Both the position numbers and the translations under genes were made by a program. From NCBI GenBank assembly GCA_001599595.1, contig BCHH01000007.1, positions 2,064,719 to 2,128,718 of the forward strand: a stretch of DNA of 64,000 nt, given 5' to 3'. Shown here piece by piece: positions 33,161-44,016 of the stretch. The first letter of the stretch is position 1. Every line of letters starts with the position of its first letter. The stretch comes from Beverwykella pulmonaria (taxonomy: Eukaryota; Ascomycota; Dothideomycetes; Pleosporales; Melanommataceae). The notes under the pieces were generated by a model, which did not search any database, was not told where the DNA came from, and saw only the letters and a program-made list of their open reading frames with translations.

Positions 33161-33966
33161 ATTTTAATTGATATTTTTACTTGACATGTTGTTTGCCTGC
33201 GAATTTGTGACGGTGATGAAACACGTAAAGAGGAGAGAAATAGTCGGATCTCGACACTTGGACTGATTCTGAACGGATGTGTTTGCCGCCAAGACATCCG
33301 GACGAGTGTCTTCGGACTCAAGCTTCAGGGGGGCTGCAGCAATATTGCAAGCTGCAAGCTGGTCGGATATGATGTTTAATGTCTTACGGCTCGGTAGTCT
33401 GTGCCGCATGCCTGTAAGCTGTGTTTTGTGAAGCCCTTTGTGATTATGTATGACGGCCGGTTTCGGCTTCTCTCAGATGACGATCTTCGCCACCCAAGCG
33501 GTTCGAAGACTACATCGGACGTATAAGTCGGCCGCATGCTGCTAACTGCCCTTGATTAAACAAAAAACATATAGGATAGTACGTTGTCAACATGTGTTGG
33601 GAAGAAAAGCACTCGCGGACGATAATTCCCCCGATGACGCGCGCATTTATGAAGCCACCGTTAAATCCGCCACAACATCCTTTTCTCGTCCACACCATCG
33701 CCGCACTACGTACGTCAGTCAGCCTCCTGGGTCACCTATAACTACTGCGGCAGATCCCCAGGGCGTCCTGAGGAGTCTCGCTGCACTTCCCTGTTTCCAA
33801 ACTGATTCCCTCCACTTTCTCGCCGCTGCACCTGCTGCGGTTCTACTTGCGAACTCGCCCGGGCACCCGCACAACCCTATACAAGACCGCCGGCTTCGGT
33901 GGCGCATCGTACATTTCATTGCAGCTTTCTACGCCGCTGAGGATCGATTCCAAGGCGTCTTCGACA
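33161..33966. other. Spacer and leader of the lipase gene
   Basis: Open frames are present on both strands but resemble nothing known. 33850-33966 stays open in frame with the lipase start but has no better ATG. Confidence 0.4.
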
Positions 33967-35678
33967 ATGGCGACTTCCGAGGGTGACAGCGGGGAGATGC
34001 ACAATCGGACGCAGCAGAGCCCGCTGGCGTCCCAGAGAGCGAAGGACGAGGGACAGCCGCAGGCTGGCAGGTTTGCGACATGGTTCCCTCTGGGCGCGAA
34101 GGAGGGCTTCAATCAGTGGGTGAGTGGCCTTGTTGCCTCTACCAGACCTCATGGCAAACGGCGAAAGCTGACAGACGGCGATAGTGGGCGGGCACCTCGC
34201 CCATGGCGACAGAACACCGCGTCCTCTCCTTCATCCCGCATTTAAAGAGCCCGCCGACACACACGCAGACCGGGTCCGCGTCCGCCCCCCCTTCAGCCGT
34301 AGATCCCAATGCCCCGCCACGGCACTCGGAAGAGCACGTAAGGACCACGAGCAACAACGACCCCCACGGCCCACGGCAGTGGAACTCGGAGATGGTGGAG
34401 CTGAGCGGCCGAGGGCGTGCTCTGAACGAATTTTCTGTGGAGAGAATTGGCGAAGAGGTGGAGCATAATCTCGTCATGCTGCACGGGTACGGCGCGGGAC
34501 TCGGCTTCTTCTACAGGAACTTCGAGGCCATATCGCGAGCGACAGGCTGGAAAGTCTATGCGCTCGATTTGCTAGGTATGGGCCGGAGCAGCCGGCCGAA
34601 TTTCAAGATCCATGCCAAGGACAAGGAGGGCAAGATCACCGAGGCGGAGAACTGGTTCATTGATGCCCTCGAGGAATGGCGCATCAAGCGCGGCCTGGAG
34701 AAATTCACACTGCTGGGCCACAGTCTTGGTGGATATCTCGCCGTTGCGTATGCGCTCAAATACCCTGGACGCCTCAACAAGCTGATTCTCGCATCCCCGG
34801 TCGGGATTCCCGAGGATCCATTTGCCGTCAACGAAGAGCTGCCCGGTCCAGATGACGCAAGCATGGCCAATGAATTCACACAAGACGCTTCGGAAACCAC
34901 GAGTGGCAGCAACCGCGACGTCGCCGATAACAATAATTTCATGAATCAGCGGAAAAAGGACGAGGCTGCGCCCAAGAACGAACCTCCCCGACGCAGACTC
35001 CCTGGCTGGCTTACCTATCTCTGGGAAGCCAATATGGTTTCTCCCTTCTCGCTCGTTAGATGGAGCGGGCCTCTCGGCCCCCGACTCGTGTCGGGATGGA
35101 CATCCCGCCGCTTCTCCCAGCTGCCTGAAGAGGAAGCGCAAGCACTTCATGACTACAGCTACTCGCTCTTCCGGCAACGGGGCAGTTCAGAATACGCGCT
35201 TGCTTTCCTGCTCGCCCCCGGCGCGTTTGCGCGCAGCCCCCTGATCCGGAGGATCCAGGGCGTTGGCCGGCAATGGATACAAGCGCACGAGGGGCCCACA
35301 GTCGATGGTGACACGCCACCGAAGAAGTGCAGCAGCACGAAATCGAAGTCGTCGGCTGCTTCCATCTCATCAGCAACGCAGTCTACGCACTCCCGGGAAG
35401 GCCAGCGCGAGACGGGTATCCCCATCGTCTTCATGTACGGCGAGCACGACTGGATGGACGTTGCGGGCGGCTTCGCAGCAGAAGAGAAGATCAAGCAGGA
35501 GCGCGCCCGGATATTGGCGACTGCGACTACCGAGGAAAGGAAGAGGGACCATGGCGAGGCTAAGGTGATCATCATCAACAAGGCAGGACATCACGTCTAT
35601 CTCGATGGGTGGGAACAATTCAACCGAGTCATGCTTGAGGAGATGGAAGACGTGAAGAGGAGGTCGCAGATGAACTAA
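33967..35678 (+). CDS. Cld1/ABHD5-like alpha/beta hydrolase
   Basis: Two exons (33967-34119, 34185-35678) encode 548 residues. The junction reads FNQW-WAGTSP, matching the conserved N-terminal region of fungal CGI-58/Cld1-type proteins, with RVLSFIPHL soon after. The oxyanion motif is LHGYGAG, the nucleophile elbow LLGHSLGGYLA (Ser about 231), the acid region MYGEHDWMD and the catalytic His GHHVYLD. The HxxxxD acyltransferase-like pattern of the ABHD4/5 branch is present as HHVYLD. A low-complexity insert (about residues 400-430) precedes the acid. Yeast Cld1 deacylates cardiolipin in mitochondria; lipid deacylation or transacylation at mitochondria or lipid droplets is inferred. Confidence 0.88.
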
Positions 35679-36310
35679 TCATGAAGAGTCGGGACTGGCG
35701 TTTAAGGCTTGGAGATTCATGGATATGATGAGCAACAACCACTTGCGCCGTGGAGGTTTGCATTGGGATTAAGACTAGAATAGCATTGGTTACTGTATCA
35801 ATATATCGTCGCTGGGGACTCTTCACGGGACTCACTGCAAGACTCACTCTCCTCCAATGATTTGCGCTCTCGACGCCAGCGCTAGACTTTACTACACGGC
35901 CCAGCACAGCCAGACTATGGCCTGATATAGGGACTAACGGTGAAGACGGGAATGCTCTCTTGCCCGAGTGGTCGTAGTTTCTCGTCCATGGCGGGGCATT
36001 CTCCATGGACAGCGAATCCCTGTTCACCGCATTTTTAGCGAGCACCGACATCATGGTCGGAGAAACTTGGGCGTCCGCCTCGACTTGCACCCACCCAGAC
36101 AGTGGCCTTGCCCTCATAATCGGCACACCTCCCCGTTGCGCGCTGTTTCGCGCCCTTCGTTATTCTTTGCATCTAGCCGGGCCACCGTCTTCGCTCCAGA
36201 TACTGCATTCCACTGCCGCGGCGCGCTCTCGTGACGCAATTGCATCCACCTTCACATGCCCGCAGCACTCCCACCACAACACCGGACGTAGAGTCCACCA
36301 CCCCCTCCCC
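35679..36310. other. Spacer and Spo7 leader
   Basis: The 3' flank of the lipase, then a CT-rich leader. An in-frame ATG at 36005 would add 102 residues to Spo7, but that extension is low-complexity and unlike the family. Confidence 0.5.
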
Positions 36311-37903
36311 ATGGCCGTCGCCCACTCCTCTCCTCCCTCCATCGACGAGGCCGTGAAAGGGAACACGACCAACAACCCCGTCGCCGCCTCCGTCTTCGCG
36401 AACCCGCCCATGCATGATGCCAACGACCGCCTCGCGTCGCTCAAGATGCCTCGCCCCCCGCAGCCCCCCGCAGACCCGACGTCGCTCCTCCCGTCCTCGC
36501 CGCCGCAGATATACCTCAATCTCCTGATCATGGAAGCCAGTCTGCGCAGCCAATACCTCACGCTGCGCGCCCGGAGACGCCAGAACACGTTCGTGCTGAC
36601 GCTGCTCGCGGCGTGGATCATGTTCTTCACATACCTGCTATGGCTCCGCCCGCGGGACGATGGCAAGGGCATTGGCGGCTCGCAGTACTGGCTCGTCGAC
36701 ATGGCGCAGAAGGTGGCTTTCATTACCGGCGTTGTCACCGCCCTCTTGTTCTGGGCCACCGGGCAGTGGGAGCGAGGCGTCAGGTGGCCGCGGCGCTGGA
36801 TTGGGATCGCGAACCGTGGCCTTCGCGGCATGAATGCGAAGATTGTGGTGATTCGGGGGCCGTGGTACGAGGAGCTGAAAAACTGGGCCACCTTCATCAT
36901 GCCCTTCTCTGGCGGTCTTTGGGGCGGCGAGACGGGCGGCAGCTCATACCACTTCATCAACTTGACCCAGGAGAAGAAGAACAATCTGAGCGATGGGAGC
37001 CCGCGACACCGCATCATCGAGGCTGGCAAGGAGTATGCCGAGGAGGACATTGCCCCGGGCGGGGACTACATCAAGCTCCTCCTTCTGCCGAAGCCCTTCA
37101 CGTCCGAGTTCCGCCAAAACTGGGAGAACTATCGCACAGAGTACTGGTACCTGGAAAACGAGCGCCGCGCCGAGCTCAGGAAGCGTGTCCGCGCCCGCCA
37201 GCGGGAGATCGCAAGACAAGAGGGTGGGTGGCTCTGGTGGACCGGCTGGCGAGGCTGGCAGCGCGCAAGGGGCATCACAGGTCGTTCTGCGGATGTGGAG
37301 AAGAGCGGTCTCGCACATCACGGCCATACGCACTCTCACACACATTCCCACTCCCACTCTCTCGCGTCAAATCCCTCTCTGACGCGCAAACGCCGCCCCA
37401 GCACCCTCCGCGGCAGAGACGGCTCGCATTCGCGGTCCTCCTCGCGCAGCACCACGCCTACTCCTGATGTCGACGATCGACTTCAAGCCCGAGAACGAAG
37501 ATGGAGCACCAGCACCACCGGCAGCACATCTACGCGCCCCGACTCTCGCCGCGGGACGCCCACGGGCACGCCCCCCACCAAGAAACCCGCGCCTCTAGGG
37601 ACCGCGCAGTCTGCGCGCCAGGCCCCGACTAGGCTTGCATCGTCGGGTTCAACGAGCAGCAGGCCAAGTACACCGAACGAGATTGTGAATCCGTGGCAGA
37701 GTAAACGCGCGAGTACACTGAGCACAGCGGAGAGTCTGAGCGATTTTGATTACGACACGCATAGGGTTCGTGAGGCCGAGTTTGAGACTAGGGGCGGGGA
37801 AATGGGACCGCCGCCCGTGCCGCAGGGGAAGAGGCGCGCGAGTGTACGAAGGGGAAGCAGCGACGGTGGGGGGAACATATTCCCTAACGCACCAAGTGCT
37901 TGA
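36311..37903 (+). CDS. SPO7: Spo7-like regulatory subunit of the Nem1-Spo7 phosphatase
   Basis: A single exon of 530 residues from ATG 36311, chosen for its CCCC-ATGG context and family-like N-terminus. The core motif SSPPQIYLNLLIMEASLRSQYLTLRARRR is followed by a first helix (about 92-112), the loop LRPRDDGKGIGGSQYW, a second helix (about 131-150) and GQWERGVRWPRRWIGIANRGLRG. These are diagnostic for fungal Spo7. The complex dephosphorylates the lipin Pah1 at the nuclear/ER membrane, steering phosphatidate towards storage lipid. After the core there is a long cytosolic region with a His-rich run (HHGHTHSHTHSHSHS) and a Ser/Thr/Arg-rich disordered tail, as in other filamentous fungi. A Cld1-like lipid hydrolase lies immediately upstream. 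Confidence 0.93.
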   Translation: MAVAHSSPPSIDEAVKGNTTNNPVAASVFANPPMHDANDRLASLKMPRPPQPPADPTSLLPSSPPQIYLNLLIMEASLRSQYLTLRARRRQNTFVLTLLAAWIMFFTYLLWLRPRDDGKGIGGSQYWLVDMAQKVAFITGVVTALLFWATGQWERGVRWPRRWIGIANRGLRGMNAKIVVIRGPWYEELKNWATFIMPFSGGLWGGETGGSSYHFINLTQEKKNNLSDGSPRHRIIEAGKEYAEEDIAPGGDYIKLLLLPKPFTSEFRQNWENYRTEYWYLENERRAELRKRVRARQREIARQEGGWLWWTGWRGWQRARGITGRSADVEKSGLAHHGHTHSHTHSHSHSLASNPSLTRKRRPSTLRGRDGSHSRSSSRSTTPTPDVDDRLQARERRWSTSTTGSTSTRPDSRRGTPTGTPPTKKPAPLGTAQSARQAPTRLASSGSTSSRPSTPNEIVNPWQSKRASTLSTAESLSDFDYDTHRVREAEFETRGGEMGPPPVPQGKRRASVRRGSSDGGGNIFPNAPSA

Positions 37904-38691
37904 AGTGCTACTGTATTTGTATTTGTGATTGTATTCTGGGACTTTGTATTTTTTTTTTTTTTTGAGATACCTTTTGGGACAAACACACGGTGCATTGGGG
38001 AGGTCATTACGCATGCATATGTATACAACATGGATGAAGGATAGTAAACCCTCGCCGACCTCTATATAGGCTTTGCCTTGAAGTGTTTTCGTTACTTCAA
38101 GTAAGATCCATTCCGTGGAACTGTTCAACCGAATTATAACCACCAGATCTCCCATTGACAACTTAAGCTCAATTATCTCTGTTTTTTGAATAAAGCGGGC
38201 TTCCCTCCGGCTGGGAACCAGTGAGTCGAAAAGCACCCCAGGCAAGGCTGATCTGGGGTAAACCTGCATATATCAGAAGAATTGCAACTCGCTTTTCTCC
38301 CCGACCACCACATACTCTCGAGAACCGTGTTCGTGTTCGTGTCTATGTACGGTTTTGGGCTTGCCAACAAAGGGACTTCTCCTGGCTTCCACGAATTTGA
38401 ACATGCCACATACTTTGTTCTCGTGGAAGGGACCCATTTCGGTGACAAGTAACCCTGGGTTCACCGAGTATTGGTAGAAGACAACTGCGCTGTCCAAAAA
38501 AAAGGAAAAAAAGGGGAAAAGAAAAAAAACTATCTTCACTGTGAGTAACGCTGTCAGTTCGAGTGTTTAAGAGAATCGAAGCACTCACAATTCACAGTTT
38601 AGCAACGTATGCACTAGTAGAAAGAATTGCACTCGATAGTTCATTCTTATGTATATGCCTTGCAACTTTTCTTCTCTGGAGCCTCATGCTC
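37904..38691. other. Convergent spacer with T tract
   Basis: Lies between the 3' ends of Spo7 and the M6 protease. It has a run of about 15 T at 37949-37963 and an A-rich tract at 38498-38530. No gene is recognised. Confidence 0.5.
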
Positions 38692-40743
38692 TTATTTTCC
38701 TACTGTACAACTCCCACTCGCCTGTACCGTAGCATCTGACTCCGACGTTGCAGTGAGCTTCACGGTCGCCTCAGCTGTAGCATTCGAGCCTACGCCAACA
38801 GCGACATTCACGTTGACCTTCTCGCCAAACTTCGCTGTCGCCAATTCGTTTGGTAGCTCAACTTTCCAGCCACTGCCTTGGACTTCCGCGGCGAGACGAT
38901 AAATATCCGATGTCAGATACTTGGACAAGTCTTGTGGGTGGGAGGATGTTCCATTGACGTAAGTGCCTGTGTTAGTGAGCGTGAAAGTGCACGTCGTTGC
39001 TTTGTCAGCGGATTTATATACATGGTGAGAAGAGACTGTTCCCTCGCTGAGTGCCACGCCGTGTTTACTTGGCCCCCCTGTGCCAGTTGTAGACCTCACA
39101 CCAACAACATAGTGCAGGACTCCAGTCTCATCACGATCGATATCCAGCACGTAGATGTGTAGTTTATTCGCCGTATCGATGTGCTCGAATTTGCTTCCAC
39201 TACGCGTTCCTGCGTGAAAGAGGGCATCGAGTAGTTGTCTGTAATCGCCAATCGTATAGTACCTGGCTGTTCCATTTGGGAGATAGAAATCTACGACCTT
39301 TATGTCCTGCGGATTGGCGTCAATGACCCACTGGAATGGCTGCGACATGTCACTGTTCTTAGTTTTGGAGATCATGACTCCCGAGTCAGGCGCAAAGCTG
39401 TCAGCGCCCATCCGGTCTACGACCTCGATGTTATAGTTGTTGTAACCCCGTCCATCACAAAGGGGGTCGGTGTTGATGCTGCAGGACGGGGAAAGGTCGC
39501 CGCCCGAGTCAAGCGTAACGTTCAAGCCCATCAGTCCGCCAGGACTCGGAGCCACAGAGCGAGCGGTTATCTTGGCGACAACGAGACCGGAGGTGGAGAG
39601 GCCAGTGCGGGAGACTTGCAGGATCGGTGTTTTGTCAATGAGTTTGATCTGAGCCTTGTCGCGCATCGTGTGCAAGGAGCCCATGGATGCGCCGAGCACG
39701 GGTGGTATCTGCCAGCGGGTATGAGGGCCTCCGGGTCCATTGAATGAGCCACGATCAAGCATGGAGAATGGTCCTGTGTAGGCGCGGCGGGCCGGGATGC
39801 TGAAAGGGTTGTTGTAGTTGTCACCGATTCCCAGAAGATGCGAGAGTTCGTGAGCGAAGGTGGCCATCCCAGAGCTCTCACCCTGAGTAGACGAGCCACC
39901 GCCGGCATTTGGCCATATGCAGGATGCCGCGGCCCACGACGTCCATTCCACATATCTTGTCTTTGCGAAGTTCGGCAGTGTGCTGTTTCCTGGAGGTCCG
40001 AAGGCGTCAGGAATCTCGTCTTTGGATGCAAATTTCATCTCTCCGAACTCTTGCCATGTGGATGATTCATCTTGTCCAGCAGAAAGGATGAAGGCGAGCT
40101 CGTACTTATTAGCTGTAGCATTTCCCACGTCGGTGCGCCACGCCCCCAAAGCATCGGTTCGGAGGTCCACAGCACAAGGCGGAGATGGACACGCGCCGGG
40201 ATTGAAGCCACCTTCTTCGTCGTCGATACCATACTGCCAGCTCTTACTTGGCATCCGATATGGGCCAAAAACAGTCAGATCCACACCGTACTTGCCAAAC
40301 GAGTCGCCCATCCAGTACTCATGTAGCGTATGATTGCTATTGAGCTCGCTGGGCACATTAAGCAGATCGTGGTAGAACTTTGGCACATCCTCGCGCCTAA
40401 TGCCAGACGCCAGAGGCTGCGGGTTACCGAAGATGTCGGAGAGCGCTGGAAGCGTAATGACGAAAGGTGAGTCCGGGTAGTCGACTGTCACCATGGCAAT
40501 GTTGAAATTACGGCTGCTACCCTTCCGTGCAGGATCTGCCCAATTGGTGCCGGGTGGTACAACGAAGTCTCCTGCCGTCATATTATCCGGATTCACCCAG
40601 TTTTGCTTGTCGAGAATCGCAAAAGGATCGGCGGGTTCGGCGCGTCGACATCGCACTGGAGCCGGTACTGCGAATGCAGCACTGGTGAGGAGGAAGGTCG
40701 TCAGAACAGTTGAGGCGACAGCTCTTCGGCTTGCATTCGCCAT
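38692..40743 (-). CDS. Secreted M6-family metalloprotease
   Basis: An intronless 683-residue protein. The signal peptide is about residues 1-25 (LTTFLLTSAAFA), followed by a short propeptide-like part. The catalytic domain carries TFAHELSHLLGIGDNY, giving the HExxH zinc motif at residues 298-302 with a downstream Asp, as in M6 (immune inhibitor A-like) peptidases. The GPFSMLDRGSFNGPGG segment is the Met-turn region, with its conserved Met and Asp-Arg-Gly. The C-terminal part is beta-rich (KATTCTFTLTNTGTYVNG), ending in a Cys pair-like CTVGK. Many N-glycosylation sites fit secretion. The substrate is unknown; extracellular protein digestion is expected. Confidence 0.92.
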   Translation of the reverse strand: MANASRRAVASTVLTTFLLTSAAFAVPAPVRCRRAEPADPFAILDKQNWVNPDNMTAGDFVVPPGTNWADPARKGSSRNFNIAMVTVDYPDSPFVITLPALSDIFGNPQPLASGIRREDVPKFYHDLLNVPSELNSNHTLHEYWMGDSFGKYGVDLTVFGPYRMPSKSWQYGIDDEEGGFNPGACPSPPCAVDLRTDALGAWRTDVGNATANKYELAFILSAGQDESSTWQEFGEMKFASKDEIPDAFGPPGNSTLPNFAKTRYVEWTSWAAASCIWPNAGGGSSTQGESSGMATFAHELSHLLGIGDNYNNPFSIPARRAYTGPFSMLDRGSFNGPGGPHTRWQIPPVLGASMGSLHTMRDKAQIKLIDKTPILQVSRTGLSTSGLVVAKITARSVAPSPGGLMGLNVTLDSGGDLSPSCSINTDPLCDGRGYNNYNIEVVDRMGADSFAPDSGVMISKTKNSDMSQPFQWVIDANPQDIKVVDFYLPNGTARYYTIGDYRQLLDALFHAGTRSGSKFEHIDTANKLHIYVLDIDRDETGVLHYVVGVRSTTGTGGPSKHGVALSEGTVSSHHVYKSADKATTCTFTLTNTGTYVNGTSSHPQDLSKYLTSDIYRLAAEVQGSGWKVELPNELATAKFGEKVNVNVAVGVGSNATAEATVKLTATSESDATVQASGSCTVGK

Positions 40744-41020
40744 GTTGAGATGGTCCTTGACGAAGGCTTGGACTCGACTTCAGTGTCATGAACTCGGCTC
40801 CGAGAGAAGACGGGGAAAGAGCGATGGACATGATGGCGACTTGGCTGCTCCCTCGAATATATACCTCTACCACCTGCATGTTCCTGGACTGGGTCAACGG
40901 TCTATTTGTTTGCAGATGGTAAACATGGGGATATATTATGTAGATGCCTGATGTAGATTAGCAGGCCTTGGCTTATCCGTGTGACCTGCTACTTCAAGCA
41001 AGACACCAATGACCGCTGTC
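40744..41020. other. Protease promoter region
   Basis: The upstream region of the protease, with a TATA-like TATATA at about 40857 on the minus strand. Nothing else is seen. Confidence 0.35.
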
Positions 41021-41215
41021 GTTCCGCTGAGCGGATAGCAAGGCACTGGGAGATTGATACCAATGACTGATTGAGATATTCGAAGGACCAAATAGTGCTC
41101 GCGATACTTCCTTAGGTGGTGTTGAGATGTGATGGATACGTATCGTGAGAAGCGACGGCCCGGGGCAAGGTTGCCGGACCGAATTTACTTCGAGTGTCAC
41201 GTGAGTGGCTCTAGG
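41021..41215. repeat. Dispersed repeat, copy A
   Basis: This stretch includes GGATAGCAAGGCACT, GATGTGATGGATACGT and TCACGTGAGTGGCTC and recurs, diverged, at about 45731-45870 and 50250-50435. It abuts the beta-propeller relic. There are no terminal repeats and no coding capacity. Confidence 0.8.
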
Positions 41216-41956
41216 ATATAATAGGAAATGGCTTGATCCATACGACACCTTCCAAGGCGCCGTAACCCCCGATGAAAAATATGCCGTCCTGTTCAACAAA
41301 ATTCATGTAAGATTCGTTAATTTGGATACTAAGGGCAGCAAGGCAACTTTGAATATGGATACCCCAGCGAAAGATTTCCCAAATGACTTGAGGCTTCGGT
41401 CAACTCCAGACGGCGGATGAGCCATCCTCACCACTGGCAGCGTCGCCTATGTATATGCAACTCCAAAATCAAACCAATATATGTCAAGGCAGTAGGAGCG
41501 GACCTCAAACCAATGGGAGACACGAAAATCTTCAACAGCGGCGATCTTGCCAACGACAACGGAGCAAAAGTAGTCGGAACCGCGGGAGACATTCTCGGCC
41601 TTGATAAACCCTCTAAAGAACCTGTCCAACTCAAAGACCACCTTCCAAATAATAGGTATGAGCTTCAGCGGCGACGGCAAACTCATCTCGACCGTCGGAT
41701 GGGAAGACATGTCCGCAGATCTCTTCCACGCCTCAGCCGGCGAGCACCTCTTTTAATTTCCTAAAATCAAAATCAAAAACTGGAACACCAAGTTCTCGCT
41801 GGACGGGAAACATGTCATTATCTCCCTAGGATCAGAATATGGTCCCTAAAAAACACCCTCCAAATCTACTCCACTGCAAATTACAAGAACCCGGAATATG
41901 ATCCCAACATAATCGACAGAAGTGAATTCATCATTGAGGAACTTGGAAGTCATTAG
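41205..41956 (+). pseudogene. Beta-propeller-like protein relic
   Basis: Successive frames give PDEKYAVLFNKIHVRFVNL, AILTTGSVAYVYAT (after a TGA), DLKPMGDTKIFNSGDL, MSFSGDGKLISTVGWEDM, KFSLDGKHVIISLGSEYGP and a final frame ending EELGSH at TAG 41954. The repeated F-S-x-D-G-K-x-(I/V) blade signature is that of WD40/YVTN-type propellers. At least two stops and three frameshifts separate the pieces, and the 5' part is missing at the junction with the dispersed repeat. It cannot make an intact product. Confidence 0.6.
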
Positions 41957-42639
41957 ATAATTAACCTTTGTTAAAATTAGCAATGTTGTTTCTACCCTAA
42001 GCAGAGGGTTACAATAAGCATAATACCCAGAAAAAAAATAGGTGAAGGTCAGATATACTTTTGTGTCTAGGATGCAAGACGCCGCATAATAATGTTGGGG
42101 ACGTAGAAAGCTTTTATTATGTACTAAATAAGCGTTTCTTATAGTAATTTGAGGGCTAATAAACGACAGCTACAGATGTGGTACGGTATATCGCCGCATT
42201 GAAGGGTCTGAAAGACTGCGCCAACAATTCCATTGCTAGAGGATCAAGACAAGCCACTAAACAACGACAATGAAGTTGAGAAGCGAAGTTGCTTACGAGA
42301 TAGATGATTTGCGCGAGAGTCTACCGGCAACGATGAAGCTTCGGTTTTGAAATTAAGACGGTTGCGAATTCAGCCTAACAATTTAGAAACCGTTCGGAGA
42401 AAATCTACACTTTAAGTAATAGTTCTAGACTTCTACTTTAGTGTTTTCTAGCTAAGTTAGACAGCTATAAGTATTACTCTTCCTAAGGTACTACTATGTA
42501 TATATACGTTATCCCCCTTATCGATGCCTACATACTACTCTTTTTTAACCTGAACTAGCTTGAGACGTCTATATAGAGCACGCTCATCTTAGTAAGCACG
42601 TGTGCATATTCTTTCCTTAATTCGCGAAACCCAACTCCA
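41957..42639. other. AT-rich spacer, nothing recognised
   Basis: No open frame or repeat is supported. Confidence 0.45.
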
Positions 42640-44016
42640 TTATGCTTCTTCTGGATACGGGAGAGCCTCATCCCCCTCAACTTTGCTTGAGCCAGAAGAA
42701 TGTCGAAAAGCCCGCAGGGGGTTCTTCAGGTATCTACGCTTCGAGTGTGGCTCGCCCGGCGCAGCTTCGGCCACATGAGCTTCTTGGCTCTCACACTGAG
42801 CTTTAAACTGATTCTCCTTCTCTTGTATGGATCTCAGCATCAGTCCGTTATCTTTTTTTTCTTTCATTAGCTCCCCCTGTAGTTGACGAACCTCTTGAGT
42901 CAATGAAGCCTCTGTGTTTGCAGCCTCCTTCAGTTGTCCTTTCTGAACTTCCACAACCTGCGTACTGGCTTGCAGATCAGACTGACACTTTGACAATTTG
43001 TCGCTCAAGCTTTGGTTCTCTGCGTCAAGGCTTGCCTTGGCTTTTCCCAGGTCCTCGATAATTCTTATCTGCATCTTAATAGTTTTCTTTGTTTCTACCA
43101 ATTCTTCTTTCAGTCGGTTCAATTCTAACTCATGTTCGTGCGTCATCTCGGCGCTCTGGCATTGCAAACGCTCCATACGTCGTTCGAGCTTCACACAATC
43201 ATCTTTGCATTTCTTGAACTCCGCGTCTTTCGTCGCGATCTCAGTCTCCATTGTTCGCATTGACTCCTTGAATGCCGACTCCTGCGACTCGTTTTCCAGC
43301 TTGATATTCTCCACCTTTCGCTGTAGGGCTTCGATAGCATTATCCTTTCCCCAGACAACCTCGCGAGAGACCTCCCTCTCGTCTCTCCACTCGCTGTTTG
43401 AGTCTCGAATCCTGCGCTCCAGATGAGCGTGAGCGCTTGTTTTCTCTTTGAGCTTCTCTGTTATGTGCTTTAATGCCAGCTCGAGCTTTTCGTTCTCATG
43501 CTCTTTCGTCGCAAGGTTGTCTCTCTGAGTGCGAAGTGCTGCTTCGAGAGAACCTTTCTCTGCCAGATGCCTTTCTGCCTGAGAAAAATACGTTTCCAGA
43601 TCACGCTGTTGCTTGAGCATCAGAGATTCAGCCTCAGTAGCGCGGCTTTTGAACCGTAAAGCGTCCAGTCTGAGATCTTCGCTTGTGACCGACTTCCGCA
43701 ACAAGTCGGTAAGGAAAATGACCTGGGCATCTTTACGATGGAACTGTGTGCACAAACAATTATGGGCGAGTTTACTGATCAGGTCTTCTTCCAAGTCTCG
43801 GGGGTTCTGTTGTTCGCACTCCTCGAGCAAATTATGGAGATCTGTGGTTTCACTGACTGACTTGCGGCATACCACAAGCTTCTCGTTGCGTCCTTTACAC
43901 TGGAAAATTCCTTGTCGCGGGATGTCGAAAACGGCGTATGGATCCCATGCGAACAGCTGTGATCCCGAATCGTCTGATGTGACCGTGGGGCAAGAAACCT
44001 TCTGAGGTGAAGTCAT
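42640..44016 (-). CDS. Coiled-coil protein with N-terminal Cys/His segment
   Basis: An intronless 458-residue protein. The N-terminus has FQCKGRNEKLVVCRKSV, then LEECEQQNPRDLEEDLISKLAHNCLCTQFHRK. This C...C...LA...C-L-C...HR arrangement resembles the short domain found at the start of many fungal GIY-YIG-like (T5orf172) and coiled-coil proteins. From about residue 110 to 400 the sequence is a nearly continuous, highly charged heptad coiled coil. The C-terminus is basic and Ser-rich (HSKRRYLKNPLRAFRHSSGSS). It has no catalytic domain. A scaffolding role is plausible but unproven. Confidence 0.75.
   Translation of the reverse strand: MTSPQKVSCPTVTSDDSGSQLFAWDPYAVFDIPRQGIFQCKGRNEKLVVCRKSVSETTDLHNLLEECEQQNPRDLEEDLISKLAHNCLCTQFHRKDAQVIFLTDLLRKSVTSEDLRLDALRFKSRATEAESLMLKQQRDLETYFSQAERHLAEKGSLEAALRTQRDNLATKEHENEKLELALKHITEKLKEKTSAHAHLERRIRDSNSEWRDEREVSREVVWGKDNAIEALQRKVENIKLENESQESAFKESMRTMETEIATKDAEFKKCKDDCVKLERRMERLQCQSAEMTHEHELELNRLKEELVETKKTIKMQIRIIEDLGKAKASLDAENQSLSDKLSKCQSDLQASTQVVEVQKGQLKEAANTEASLTQEVRQLQGELMKEKKDNGLMLRSIQEKENQFKAQCESQEAHVAEAAPGEPHSKRRYLKNPLRAFRHSSGSSKVEGDEALPYPEEA

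Noticed and set aside
33552..33986. 144-codon plus frame upstream of the lipase
   Set aside because: Composition is not protein-like and it overlaps the lipase leader in another frame; it depends on a non-ATG start.
36005..36310. Upstream in-frame ATG extending Spo7 by 102 residues
   Set aside because: The extension is low-complexity, unlike Spo7 N-termini, while ATG 36311 has a good context and the expected opening.
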